Shown one piece after another: positions 1 through 11,507 of a stretch of DNA of 64,000 bases. The stretch spans positions 21,894,750 through 21,958,749 of the forward strand of contig NW_024041373.1 in assembly GCF_014851395.1 (NCBI RefSeq), written 5' to 3'. Position numbers and translations under genes: made by a program. Under the pieces are notes generated by a model that saw only the letters and a list, made by a program, of their open reading frames with translations, ran no database searches and was not told the origin of the DNA. This DNA comes from Micropterus salmoides (taxonomy: Eukaryota > Chordata > Actinopteri > Centrarchiformes > Centrarchidae). The first letter of the stretch is position 1. Each line of letters starts with the position of its first letter.

Positions 1-1347
1 TATCAGAAATGATTGATTTAATTATTTCACATAAGATAATTGAACAGCACTGAGAAACTGATTTCAGTGAGTTGTTGAGCCTCCTAATTAGTTGTAAACC
101 TTCACAATATGTAGCTGTGCCATGGCATTTGGTCTGCAGCTGTTTATAATAACAGTAACAAGTGTTATACTGTTTAACTCACTGATGTCCCTAATCCATT
201 ACTCATTGTCATTGTTAGGTTTCTATATCCTTGAATCCTTGCATATGTGTGTTCTGTGCTTAGTGTTGACTGTATGTTTGTAAGTAAATTGGCATATTTG
301 CCTTTCTAAATATGTATATACGGTATGTGTTGACATGTATATGTGTGTGCATGTATCTATATATGTATGTTTATGTGTGTGTGTGACTATATGCTACTGT
401 ATAGCCCTGTCTCCCCTGCAGCGTACTCATGCTATAACATGGCTGTGCTAGCTTAGAGTCATGCAGCGTGCTGTTGTACGCTACTAACTCACACAGCTCT
501 ATTAATTAGCTGTTTGATGCTGTTAATTGGGCTCCCACTGCTGCACTAATTGATAACACCATTGCCATTGACAACACGAAACACAAACACAGAGAAGTCT
601 CTTGCCGACAACCTATTCAAGTACCAGAGTGAGAGTGGGTCGGGTGAAAAGCTGGAGAAAGCAAAGGATGCGAGTCGGCAGCAAAAGGCTTTAGGAGAAG
701 AGAGACAAAGACAGAGGAGATAGAGGAGGGTGGTGGGGGGCAAAGAAGGGGCAAGATGTTAGAGTTTTTCCATGTTTTACAATGCAATTTTCAAAAGTTA
801 TTTTACATATTGATTACTGTTTTGGTATTCTCGACTTGTGGCTAACTCTCACAAACAACACGTCTGTGTTTAGGTTTCCATTGGATGAAAATGTAAATGC
901 AATCTCATGTGTCAACACCTGGTAATAGCAATATCATCTTTCTATTGCTCTGTGATCTGCATAGCTCCACACCCCTCACCTCTCTGATGGCGCTGTTCAG
1001 CTATTCATTGAAATGTCTGTTATCATATATAGCATGTGTTTTTACCTGTCACTGTTTCAGACCCTGAAATACCAAAGCTGAGCATTGGAAGTCAAAACAA
1101 TATTATATGAGCAGTCACATTATGAAATTCATTTTGAGAGAGTGAATGTTTATATCTGAATTTAATTTATTAGTATTTCACACAGATGCCATGAAAAGTG
1201 CTGTAATTGTCATTACAGTTTTTGTGAGTGAAGCTGTTGTGATTGTACACAAGCTTTGCTTTCACAGTTGAGGGCCAAATGGTCACCGACAAGAATACTT
1301 TTAATTTACATTTTAGCAGCAGGGTGAAATTTTTGGCAGTAAAATAT
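1..1347. other. Non-coding AT-rich DNA, nothing recognised
   Basis: No plausible exon, RNA gene or repeat family is seen. Around 300-390 there is a loose, interrupted TG/TATG-rich stretch that is too degenerate to call a microsatellite. The short open frames here have no conserved domain and no convincing splice context. Confidence 0.6.
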
Positions 1348-1485
1348 CTATACAATTATTGGATGGATTGCCATGAAATTTGGTACAAATATTGATGTTT
1401 TCCACAGGATGAATTGCAATAAATTTGCTGATTGCCTGGCTTTTCATTTAGTGACATCAACAAAATTTGATGACAATCAAAAGTG
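1348..1485. repeat. Widespread teleost dispersed repeat, fragment
   Basis: The stretch begins with TTATTGGATGGATTGCCATG and continues through a copy of a sequence I know from many teleost genomes, in which a block meaning 'ggatggattgccatgaaatttggtac' is followed about 40 bases later by 'aggatgaattg...aataa' and 'cattta.tgacatca'. All of these landmarks are present in order. The copy is truncated at both ends relative to the family as I remember it. It contains a short open frame of no significance. The family is recalled, not searched, so its class (probably a non-autonomous DNA element) is not assigned. Confidence 0.7.
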
Positions 1486-1881
1486 GCTGGCTGGCTATGA
1501 ATTTGTTATTTTCTTTCATATGAACTATTATGAAAAAATACATTATTTATTTAAATGAATAGTACCTAATGTAAAATATCATATCAGATAGAAGTATATT
1601 ATGCACATGTGCCTTGCGAGGGGGGCAAGTGGGGGCCAGTGCCCCCCCACCCCCTGGCAGCACCCCTGCTCTAGTTGCCTCTATAGACTCATAGCCTTGT
1701 TTCGTTATTATACTTATGTTTTCTTTTCTGTGGTATAAAGGGGGCTAACTAGGGGTGTGTGTGAGTGCACGTGTACACATATCCACGTGCATGCATCCAT
1801 GGTGAGTGCATCACTGCTTTTAATGGTGGCAGTAGTGGCAAATTACGGACCAGACCAGACCATTACTACCACACACACTCA

Positions 1882-1883
<2 letters not shown>
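1486..1883. other. Non-coding spacer with a G/C hairpin at 1631-1646
   Basis: Mostly AT-rich. At 1621-1660 there is an abrupt G-run/C-run segment with a perfect stem GGGGGC / GCCCCC around a CAGT loop (1631-1646). No gene is seen. Confidence 0.5.

Positions 1884-1927
<44 letters not shown>
1884..1927. repeat. (CA)22 microsatellite
   Basis: Uninterrupted CA dinucleotide array of about 44 bp, preceded by a few imperfect CACTCA units. Open frames through it encode only Thr-His or Cys-Val runs and are not genes. Confidence 0.97.
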
Positions 1928-1930
<3 letters not shown>

Positions 1931-3660
1931 CTCTTTGGACATCTGGACGCACACCTGTTACCAACCTTATGGTAGTCAATGCAGCACCCCCAACGGTGCG
2001 CCACACACACATACACAATCTTTCGGTGAGGCTTTTTCATCCATTTTCTAAAGAAAAGTACTCTCACTCTTAAGCTGGTATATGGCCTTCCTACTCTCTT
2101 GCTATTATATGTCTTTCCATTACAGGCAATTACTACTCAGACTACAGTGCTAGCTCCAACATTCTCATATGGTTTTATCACTTCTGGTCAAAGAGCTGGC
2201 TTGTTCATGTCAAGTATGCATTGTACACGCTGGAAAACAAGTTACATGATACTTGAGTCAATAATGGCATGTAGTTGGGAATTTTTAAATTGTTTTTATA
2301 TAAAGCATTGTATCCTACATATACAGCTAAATACCATTAATGTTTTATTTTTGTTTTCCATTGTTTACAATTTTTAATTTGAATGTAACAGGTCATTCTG
2401 TAATATGAATGGAAGAAAAAAAGATTGAAATGCAACAGATGTGTTGCTCATTTCATAGTCTTAAAAAGAAAATTGTCTTGTGGAAAACAGTTCCAAACCC
2501 TCAGTTCCAACACTCAATTCCCTCAGTTTAAAATCAACCTTTCTCTAGACGTCATACAGTAATACATTTCAAACTCCCCTTGCTCCTGAGAGACTCATAA
2601 ACCAGCCTTGACCTGACAAAATGGCGTCCGACAACATGAAAGACAACTTCCTGTATTTGGCCCTAGTGGCCAATAGTGGCCTGCTCTCATACATCAAACA
2701 GAGCTCAATAGGAAATGTCCCTGTGGAGACAATAACAACCTTGGTGGCTTTGATTTAGCCAGAGACCTCACTGTACAAACATCACACGCAAGGCTGTGTA
2801 CAGAGGCTAAAAGTTACCCACACCTACCAAAACCGGATGGGGGTTTTTATTATGTTCAGTGTAGAGCTTCAGACACTGCCTGAACTTCCTGCCAGCAGAG
2901 AGAATATGTTTCCTATGTCACCAGGCCCGTGTGTTTGTGTATGCGCCTGTTTGCATTATTACTACCCTTCTTTAGTGTTTTATCAACCTTGCAATTGCTT
3001 ACTATTATTTAATTTTTTTGTTTTGCAAGAGGGATTTCTAGCTTCTTATGAAGTTACAGGAATCATATGCATGTGTTGGTTTCACAAAAGAACCCTGATG
3101 ATTAGACCTTTTGCTTTATAAATGACAATTTCTTCTTAATGAACCTGTCTTGTGAAATTCAAAAAGATTAACTGGCTGCAATGATTCCAGCAAACACATC
3201 TCAGCCCTGTGCTTTCATTAACAGGACTGAAGAATCTGAATAAAAACCTGTTGTTGCTGAGTTGATATTCCCATTTCATATCACATCAAATCTGATTAAT
3301 CCCTTTTAAAAAAGCCATGAAAGAAAACATATCTGCACAGCATATGTTTAAAACTCTGATTTACTTATTGTAATGCACAGCTTGCTATCTGCAGTCTGTG
3401 CTATGTTTTCTTCCCAAAAACAGAAACCAAGAGCAGAACAGATTCTTCCACGGGGAACACGGGGAACAGATTTGCATATCTGCCATGCCTCCCGACAGGC
3501 AGAGAAGTGCTATCCTGACAGGCCTAATGAACTAGCCGTTTAAGTGGTCAAATTATACACTCATCCCTTTTTATTCTCCAATATCCTGTCTTTGTACAGG
3601 TGATGGAAAGGCAACTTTCCCCATTCACACCCCTTTAGAAAAAACAACCTCGCCTAATCC
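1928..3660. other. Non-coding DNA, nothing recognised
   Basis: No repeat family, RNA gene or exon can be supported. The region is moderately AT-rich and looks single-copy. A short stretch at 2610-2760 is somewhat more GC-balanced, but it has no open frame with recognisable similarity. Confidence 0.5.
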
Positions 3661-3880
3661 CTACTCCCCTCTCTCTCCTTCTCTCTACCCTCTATTCCAT
3701 GACATTGGTGGAAAGTGCAAGCATTCATAGAATAGAAGAGAGAGAGGGAGAGGCAGAAGGGAAAAGGCAGTGCTCTGAGGCCCTTTGTGGAAAGAAATCA
3801 TGTCGAAAAATAGAGCCGGGGCAGAGAGAGAGAGAGAGAGAGAGTGAGGGAGGCAGTGAGAGAGAAAGAGAGGGAGAGGC
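3661..3880. repeat. Pyrimidine tract followed by GA-rich purine tract
   Basis: From 3661 to about 3695 the plus strand is almost all C/T. From about 3736 to 3880 it becomes almost all purine, with a (GA)n core at 3820-3845. Such tracts can form triplex (H-DNA) structures. The two open frames crossing it (Arg/Glu-rich on plus, Ser/Leu-rich on minus) are products of the low complexity. Confidence 0.8.
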
Positions 3881-4115
3881 TGTCACAGACCTCAATAGCA
3901 GCATTATGTAAATGGCTGACATCCCCTGATGTAAAGCTGAATAGAGAGACATTAATGTCTTGTGTATATTTAAAAAGCCTGGGCCCAACTCCTCAGGATT
4001 GCGAGCGGCAGATCCCGTAATCATGTTGACGAAGTAATGGCAGAGAATTAGTTGTCCATTAAAAGTGTATTATGCACCACGCTGGCACATGAAATTACTC
4101 TCAAATAGTGGAATG
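3881..4115. promoter_or_regulatory. Candidate conserved non-coding element
   Basis: Non-repetitive, base-balanced block between two low-complexity tracts. It holds an octamer-like TATGTAAATG at about 3905, an ATTAATGT core near 3951, CGTAATCATG at 4016 and a GAATTAGTTG homeodomain-type core near 4045. It retains several CpGs in an otherwise CpG-poor region. No open frame of interest is present. The call is inferred from composition and motif density only. Confidence 0.3.
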
Positions 4116-5040
4116 GCTGAGGGGGAGTGACGAGGGAGAGCAAGAGAGAGATGGAGGGGAGTGGGAGGAGGACGTTGATGGATAGTTTATGCGTGTGTGC
4201 ATGCGTGTGTGTGTGCATGCCCAGGCGGGTGAGCAGGCGTGCATGTGTGGCTGTGTGTATGAATTCCCCTGCTCTGACTAGGGGAGGCAGGTGATTGACA
4301 TCTTTAGACTTTGAGAAATCAAAGCACTGTGAGTGTGTGTGGATGGGTGCACAGCAGGACCTGAAAGATTCTAATGAGGTTATAGAGGGCTGGGTGTCAC
4401 ACACACAGACATTAACATACACTCACACACACATTTACATATGCATATGCACACTCTCCGCTCCACACACAAGCATAGATATGTGACAAGTTAAAAGTAT
4501 GAGAGAAGAGCTTGCAATGGGATAATAAGATGGAAGACGGGGTGAAAATGTATTCCAAATTGGTGAATAGATGGAGGTTCTTTACCCCCTTGGCTTTTGT
4601 TGTTCTCTTGCACCACATGAACTGCATGAACCACAATTGACATTAGTGTGCCCTTCAAATGAAGGAGAAATGTTTTTGCAATACAAAGGGTGGCCCGAGG
4701 CAGAGTCTTACTTTACATGTACAGGTAGTGTCAGTTATCTCCTCTCAATCGTCTTTGAGCGGCAGTCTTTAGAGTCTGCTGTCATATTTGTCAGATTGCA
4801 GTGTCCCTTTGTCAAGCATCATGTGTGGTATTTGCAGTGTGTGAAACTCTTGAAGTTAGTGATTCTTGAGCAACTGCTTCCAAACCAAATTCCCCTACGT
4901 ATCTTGCACCTGTCAAATAACAGGAATATCACTTTTCTGCTAGCTCCTTCCCTGCAGCCATATTCAAAGAGCACATGTCACAGGCACAGAGGTTTGAGTT
5001 TTTTAGATGCTAGCCAAATACAGTGAAGTTAAAATAAACA
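4116..5040. other. Non-coding DNA with purine and TG/CA-rich patches
   Basis: Contains a purine-rich patch (4115-4175), an irregular TG-rich run (4188-4260) and irregular CA runs (4398-4470). The 151-residue open frame at 4571-5026 shows no domain, no low-stop conservation pattern and no splice context, and is treated as chance. Confidence 0.55.
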
Positions 5041-5215
5041 TCTAAGTGATGGTTTGCCGTCCCGCCTCCCTCCCTCCTTCATTCTTTCTTTCTTTCCTCC
5101 ATTCTTCTCTCATGTCTGAGGCGATAGAAATGTAATTCAGATGTCAAAACGCCCCATCTCGCTCTCTCCCTCTCGCCCTCTCCCCATCTCTCTGTCTTTC
5201 TCTGTCCTTTTCTAG
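5041..5215. repeat. Pyrimidine-rich low-complexity tract
   Basis: Long C/T-dominated stretch (CCTCCCTCC, TTCTTTCTTT and CTCTCTCCC type) with one more balanced island at 5112-5155. Confidence 0.7.
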
Positions 5216-5400
5216 TCCGTCGTTCCTATTGTTCTCGCGGCTGCTCCTTTATCGAGCGAGACATCACCGAGAGGGGGAAGAAAAGAAAAAGATGACATGC
5301 TTTCTCAGCCCGTTGCGGCGCGTCCCCGGCTAGAGTGGCTTGTCATTTGAGCGATAGAGGAGTGACAGCTTCCACTGTAGAGGGAACACCCCTGCGCCAT
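5216..5400. promoter_or_regulatory. CpG-retaining block, candidate regulatory element
   Basis: A short segment with clustered CpGs (CCGTCGTTC, TCTCGCGGC, ATCGAGCGAG, GTTGCGGCGCG) in a CpG-poor neighbourhood. It is too short and isolated to call a CpG-island promoter, and no transcript is visible beside it. It is a candidate enhancer or cryptic promoter only. Confidence 0.25.
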
Positions 5401-6895
5401 AATGGGACTGACTGGGCTGCCACAGACCTGTCTGTCTGCCTGTCAGTCAAACCTATCCATCAGCTCTCTGTGACACAAACCTGTCTGTCTGTCTGCACTG
5501 TACGGCAGTCTGGCCATTTGTCTGTCTTGCTCTCAGCCTAAAAGAAACTCAATGAGCAATACGCTTTGTATTTTTCTTTCTGTCTTAATATTTACTTGGC
5601 TGTAAATAATGCAGTCTGTATTTGACTGGTCATTGCACTGGATCTGCAGTAGATCTATGCCTGCCTCCTAGTTTTCTTTGGGGGGTTTTCTCACTGAGCC
5701 TACATTTCCAAGTATCTCTCTATCACTTCACACATTCTCATCCCTTACAGCATGTATCCAACCATCTAGCAGCCAAATCAGCTGTCAAATTACCCCTTTG
5801 ATGGCCAGTTGATTGCTATGACATTTCAGTCTATATCTCCACTCCCGCTGCACCCTACTGTATGTGACATTATGCAACAATAAGATGCACATACCCTCCT
5901 CCAACAATACACTTTCCCCATTTGGTTAAATTGAGTGGTTGGAAGTGTCTGAATGGTTTTGGGCTGCAAATGGTATGAAATATAAATGGTCCCTTCAGCA
6001 ATTATGCCAGACACACTAATTTAATTGCATCAAACTATGAAGCTTGTTCATGCTTTCATTCGTTTTAAACATTGCCATCTTTTGAGATCATTGTTATGGC
6101 CTTATGAGATTGGTTACAGTGGAAAATGCCATGAAAGAGAGAGATAGTGGCGTATGATAAAGATAATGAGCTGATACCCTGCCAGGCCAACAGAAAACAG
6201 ATCAGCAGAAATTAGTTTAATTGTGAATTCCAAAGAGAGGAAAGAGACACCATAGACATAGAAAACACTAGATGTTAGATATTAAAACTGTAGGTTTGTG
6301 TGCATCTGACACATTAATGCGATAAAGTTTCTCCTAAACATGACTGGTGGGCCTCATCCCCCACAATTCAATGATAACTTGCACTGGTATTAAAATACAA
6401 ATAAATACCATTTTTACATAATTTAGAGGGTGTTGGATAAAGAAAATGTAAGCACTTAAGGAAGATACAGATACTTGATGTAATGTGAAAATAGGATCTG
6501 TTTTTTGTTGTAATTACTTAGTCGAGCCATATTTGTGAATACAGTTGGTTTTACATTTTACATTGTGTGCATCTCTTAAAGTAAAACTGATGCAACATTA
6601 TAATATATTTTATTTCTTCTACTAAGAAAGATCATGTATAGACACACCAATTGTATAGTCAACTAGGTATACAACAATGGTGCTTCAGTATAAATTAAAT
6701 TTTAAGACAATTTAAAGACACAATTTTAAGAAAATTAACCTGAGACTCCCAATACATTCCCTAATCTCCTAGTTACAGTGTTAACGTTGGCAGAAGTTTG
6801 CCTTGTTCAAAATGTAGGTTTCAGCCATATGTTGTTTAGTTTCAATAAAAAAAAGAAAAAAGTCTTTCCAGTCCCTCAGGGTTTGCTGACTCTCC
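5401..6895. other. Non-coding AT-rich DNA, nothing recognised
   Basis: A short CTGTCTGTCTG low-complexity patch lies at 5428-5530. The rest is AT-rich with no recognisable repeat family, gene or hairpin. Confidence 0.5.
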
Positions 6896-7300
6896 TGACC
6901 CTTTCATTTCATGCTTCATCCATTCCACCTTTCTCCTCTCGTCTTCTCTCCTCTCGTCTCCTCTCCTCCTGTCTGGCACCAACAATAGCCACCAGAGCCC
7001 CTCCAAGGGAGGCCATTGGGGCACAAAAGCACAACGGAAATGAGGGATAACTCTGGCCTCTCTTACTCATTACCTCCCTCTGGCCCTCCTTCCTCTACTA
7101 CAGTATCTCTCTCCCCTACATTCTCTTATTTGGAAATGAGTGAACACTTCTGGGGCAGATTGGCCTATCCTGTCCTACTTTTGCACCCTTCATGGCCCAC
7201 TTCTCTCTCTTTTTACCTCTCTCTGTCACTCCATCCCCTGTCTCTTGGTCTCTATCTGTATCTATCATCCTTTCTCTCGATGTGGACTAATTTGTGGGGA
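6896..7300. repeat. Pyrimidine-rich low-complexity region
   Basis: CTCTCGTCTTCTC-type repeats (6930-6970) and further C/T-rich sequence to 7280. The two open frames of 80 and 139 residues here are Ser/Leu/Pro-rich translations of this composition. Confidence 0.6.
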
Positions 7301-7949
7301 GGCTTTGCCTCTTACGCACACATGCAAAGCCCAACCTTGTGGTTCCTCAGGCACAGGGCAAGGAGCAGGGGGGCCTTTGTGACTTGGGTTAGAGAAGTCG
7401 TTATTAAGAAAAGGACCTCTTCTGTATGTGTGTGAGTGAGTGTGTGTTCCTGCATGTGTGTGTTTTGTAGGGGTTATAAGGGAGAGGAAGGGGGTCAGGA
7501 AAAGGAACAGAACTTTCTCTTTTGTGTTGTTTTGTGTTCTCTTGTGTTGCTTAGAGGAAGAGCACAACAAAAAGGGGAGAACCCAAATTATTTTTCGGCC
7601 CTTTCCTCCTTCCGTCCCCTCCTCCACCCCCCTTGTTCACTCACTTACTTATAGGACCCTGTTGAATGGGCAGAAATGGCCTCGAGGGTGAAGTGAGCCA
7701 CACAAACAGACGGGCCACAGTGTGGAGATGTTTGTCCAACAGAGAAGGAGAAAGAGTGGGAGAAAGAAAGATGGGTCAGTCAGGACCACCTGAGTGTCAC
7801 CCTCGCCCTGTCATCCCTCTTTTCCCTTTCCTCTGCTTTGGCAGAGGGTCACCATTCAGCCCAAACCGGTGACAAAGATGTCCAGTGTGCATGTTGGAGA
7901 AAAGAAGTCAGTGTCTCAACAACAGCTTGACTGCCTTGCTTTAACTACA

Positions 7950-7950
<1 letters not shown>
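7301..7950. other. Non-coding DNA, low-complexity patches only
   Basis: TG-rich patch at 7424-7465, purine-rich patch at 7740-7775 and a short inverted repeat GTCACC...GGTGAC (about 7848-7873). No gene supported. Confidence 0.5.
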
Positions 7951-7982
<32 letters not shown>

Positions 7983-7990
7983 CGTGCGCA
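7951..7990. repeat. (TG)12 microsatellite running into CG/TG alternation
   Basis: Twelve TG units followed by GCGCGCGTGCGTGCGC. The whole stretch alternates purine and pyrimidine, which favours Z-DNA. Confidence 0.95.
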
Positions 7991-8597
7991 GGGGATTGGG
8001 GTGCGGACCACACTTAATCAAAAATGGCAAGTGGAGAAGGCTTAATTGTCAGAATATATTTGCTAGCTCAACATAAAACATCAAATTCAAATGATAAGAA
8101 AAACTGGAAAAAAAAATGTCAATTAGAGATTCATATGAATATGTGTAGTGGAATTGTTAGGGTTTTTAAGATAATTTTTTTTATTATTTCACATTCTTTA
8201 CTTCACATACAATTTTCAAGTTTCTAATTGAAGCACAATTGCTGAACTCACAATTTTACAGTTTAGCGAAAGTGTTTGTTTATCTGCAGGTTCTTTTATT
8301 CAGTCATTGGGTACTTTCTCCTAGTTTGTAGTTACATCAGAATGGGAAATTCACATTCATGTAATTCTGTTGCCTCTCAGGCTTTTCTGTTTGAGTGGTG
8401 GGAGTTCCTTTTCAGAACTTAACTAAACTGTTTCTGTCTATTCCTTTTAGACTAACGTGTATTGGGTGATGTTATTGAATATTTTTGAAAATTGATTGTT
8501 ATTGAAGGTGATTAATTATGTCTTATTGTGAGGCATGTCGATTGACCTATATTGTTGAGATAGACATTAACTGAAAAGGTGTAGTAGTTATGTTGTT
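7991..8597. other. Non-coding AT-rich DNA, nothing recognised
   Basis: AT-rich sequence with A- and T-runs. No coding, RNA or repeat-family signal. Confidence 0.5.
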
Positions 8598-8730
8598 CAA
8601 TTCCATTAAATTTTATTTATAAAGAGCTAATTCATAACAGAAGTTATCTCATTAAACTTCTCTAGAGCATACTCTTTGTAATATTATTTACAGAGACCCA
8701 ACAATTGCCACTGCCCTTTTAGAGGGAGGG
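8598..8730. repeat. Widespread teleost dispersed repeat, degenerate copy
   Basis: Contains, in order, 'TTCAATTCCATTAAATTTTA', 'ATTCATAACAGAAGTTATCT', 'GAGCATACTCTTTGTAATAT' and 'CAGAGACCCAACAATTGCC', the landmarks of a repeat present in many teleost genomes (recalled, not searched). The copy is truncated and diverged. No open frame survives, so the mobile-element class is not assigned. Confidence 0.75.
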
Positions 8731-8990
8731 GCAGTCTTTTTTTGCCCAAGACTTTATGATATTCCTATTGTAGAGATTGAACACACTTGTTACTGGAGCC
8801 TCAACCACAACCCTTCTCTCCTTAATATTACATTTATATAGTATATTACCGTTTCTGGCAAGTCACAAAATGTTCATACTAAACCTATCAAGTGTTCAAC
8901 GTACAATTTAATTTGTTTTATTTCATAAATTTTTTTAATTCACTCTTGCAATAGAATCGTCTTATAGCAACTAAAGCAAGATTTAACTTT
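8731..8990. other. Non-coding AT-rich spacer
   Basis: Nothing recognised apart from A/T runs. Confidence 0.5.
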
Positions 8991-9135
8991 TTATTGTTAT
9001 GTTTAGTCACTTGCAGCACTTGGTTATGGTTAGGGAAAGATCTTGGTCATGGTTTAATACAGAAACCCTGGTCTCTGTTGTCACAGTCATGAGCTTTGTA
9101 CAAAAATTAAGCACTTCTTGCACTTCGCCTGCGAA
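8991..9135. repeat. Possible fragment of the GGTTAGGTTTAGG-type percomorph repeat
   Basis: 'TTGGTTATGGTTAGGGAAAG' followed by 'ATCTTGGTCATGGTTT' resembles the reverse complement of the block at 35.41-35.47 kb in this window (CCTAAACCTAACCAAGTAG with CCATGATATTTCCC). A diverged fragment of the same family is likely. Confidence 0.45.
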
Positions 9136-9655
9136 CATAATCCAAGCAGCGATTACATGTTTTACCATATTGTAATTGGAAAGACAAATTAGTAGGATGC
9201 AAACATAATTTCTAGGAGTCCCAGCTGTCGAAACACTTTGCTAGTACAGTTGCACTTGTGATATAATAATTATGAAAGCATTCCTGTGTGTGGTGACTCA
9301 CTTTTGTTTTTTAAATGATGGCCATTTTGAGTAAAAAAAAAAGTACTGCACATTCTTTACTTCAGTTTTGCTTCTAAGTTTCTACTTTGTAAGGGAGCAC
9401 ATACACTGAGGTCACAGCAATCCCGTTTGGTGAAAATGTCTGTTAAACTGCAGTTCCTGTAATTTCTCCTTAATGACCTGATGAACAGTGCAAAATGAAC
9501 TCTCTCCTGTAAATCTGACAAACATCTGTCATCGTTTTGCTCCTCGCTCTGTCCCTGGTTTCCATTCTCTGTGGCTTGTTTTCATTCTCTGTTTCTCAGA
9601 ATAACATTGAGTTTGGCCACACGGTGTGTTGAGTGTACACTGGAGAGAGAGAGAA
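9136..9655. other. Non-coding DNA, nothing recognised
   Basis: AT-rich, apparently single-copy, with a short GA run at 9645-9665. Confidence 0.5.
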
Positions 9656-9659
9656 GGAG

Positions 9660-9810
9660 AGAGAGGCCTGCGTCCCATTAATCTACCACATATGGTGGAT
9701 CTGCAAATGACAGATCCTTAATGGTAAACATTGACGGATAGCGTTTGCTTGTTTCTATTGGTGAGCTGGATGGGTACACTTGTGATAAGTGCTCCATTGC
9801 CGAGGAGAGA
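9660..9810. promoter_or_regulatory. Candidate conserved non-coding element with inverted repeat
   Basis: Base-balanced, non-repetitive block with CCATTAATC, CACATATGGTGG (E-box-like core), TTAATGG and AAACATTGACGG. A perfect 7-bp inverted repeat GGATCTG...CAGATCC (9697-9703 / 9711-9717) surrounds CAAATGA. Inferred from motif density only. Confidence 0.3.
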
Positions 9811-11328
9811 GATGGTGTAAATGGGGCAGGAGAATACCACTAATAAAGCTCCCCCCCACCTCTGCTCCTCAAGCTAGACCTTTTGTCCCACCTGCTATTC
9901 TCCGGCTGTGAAATTAGGCTGCACCCCCTCCTCTTTCTCAGTCCTCCTTTCTTTATCCACCTCTTTTCCTTTTGGGTGAACGGCCATGTGAAGAGGTTCA
10001 TTACCGCTGTGGCTGGCCCTACTCAGGTATGGCTGGGTCTGTTCCCACTATAGGCCCATAGCTTTCTCTGTCTGGCCCTGCTGGCTCCCTGGAAAAGGGA
10101 AACATGGCTCACAAAGGTCCTGTTAGCACTTCCTATGAAATCAGCAATTTTCTCCAGAGATACAACGCTCCAATTACCTAACACTCAGAGGATGCTATAC
10201 CCCCCACAACACAGCCCAGTGCTTCAGTGTGGGTGCACGTGAGTGTCTTAGTCCTCACCATCATGGTATTCTTCAAGGAAGGGCCTGTGCTAGGTGGCTA
10301 ATTAGCACTGAAGACACTCTCCTCCTTTTCTTCCTCTTATATTTGTGCTTTTCTGCTCCTGCTCTTCTTGCGTCCTATGAGAGCATTTTATTTACCATTC
10401 TTTCTCTGAGATGGTGCCCCTGGCTTCCTCTTATACTCCTGCCTTGACAAACTGTACACTGCACAAGCAGCCCATCCCCGATCAAGCTGAAATGCACAGT
10501 GGAGACTAAAGAAGAGCTCTTCATGGCTCCTACTTCACTGCCGAGATCACTGCCCGTGGATCTCTGGATGAATGGTTGTCCTCCTTCCTGATGCTGTTAC
10601 AGCCTTATTAAAGGGCTCCATAGGTTCTATGTAGACTTTGTTAACAGGAGTGTATTCCAAATGAGGTGGGCTGAGCAGTTCCTGCATAAGACCCAGACAA
10701 AATCACTTGTGAAAATGAAAGAGCAGAATAGCCTAAGTAATAATACATTGTTATGTTCGTGCCTCAATTTTTCACATTAAAATGCAATGATGGGTTTTGA
10801 TTCCATAATTCTAAACCTATAAAATAACCAATAAAACCCTCTATTATTTAAATTTGATCAATTCAAGTGCCCTCCATTTATTACTTACATGCCAGTAATC
10901 AGCAGTTCATGCCAAACTGTGACTGTATTTTTTAGTGGAAGTCTTCAGCCAAACATGACCTGGAGGCCAATACGCTGAGAACCTGGGTGGTCTTACAGAT
11001 CACCATGAGAGTTAAGTGCAGTGAAAGCAGAGCACAAGTGAATCAGGAAGAAGGGATAAGAGTGTCTCCTCAGTATAATAAGACAGGTGTAGAGAGGAAG
11101 GGACTGCAGGGATGGAGGAGGGGACAGAGAAGAGAGGGGAAGAGGACAAATGCATTCACTGACCATAGACCTGGACTTATATTTCACTTTGGGTGAAAAT
11201 GTAGCTGCCCTGGGTACTGACAGCTATTACTATTATTTAACCCCCTTTTTTTCTAGAGCTTTTGTTGTTTTTCATTTCAAACTGGCAACTTTCCTTTTTA
11301 AAACTGTGATTCAGAGATACCTAATGAA
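9811..11328. other. Non-coding DNA, nothing recognised
   Basis: Includes a C/T-rich stretch (9900-9970) and a purine-rich patch (11090-11145). No repeat family or exon is supported. Confidence 0.5.
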
Positions 11329-11350
11329 TATAATAATAATAATAATAATC
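11329..11350 (-). repeat. (AAT)n tail of the L2 element
   Basis: Seven AAT units forming the 3' tail typical of fish L2 LINEs, which use short tandem repeats instead of poly(A). Confidence 0.85.
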
Positions 11351-11507
11351 TTTATTTGTAGAGCACTTTTCAAAAACAAGTTACGAAGTGCTTCAACAAG
11401 TGCAAAGACAACAATACAAGCAAGAAAACACTGAAAAGACCAAAATACATGTTTAAGATAAATATAAAATAAGTAAAATAGAATAAAATAAAAGGGATAA
11501 AATAAAG

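Noticed and set aside
4571..5026. 151-residue open frame
   Set aside because: No recognisable domain and no composition or splice evidence of coding; length is within chance for 64 kb.
5216..5400. CpG-island promoter
   Set aside because: The CpG cluster is under 200 bp, with no adjacent first exon or core promoter motif.
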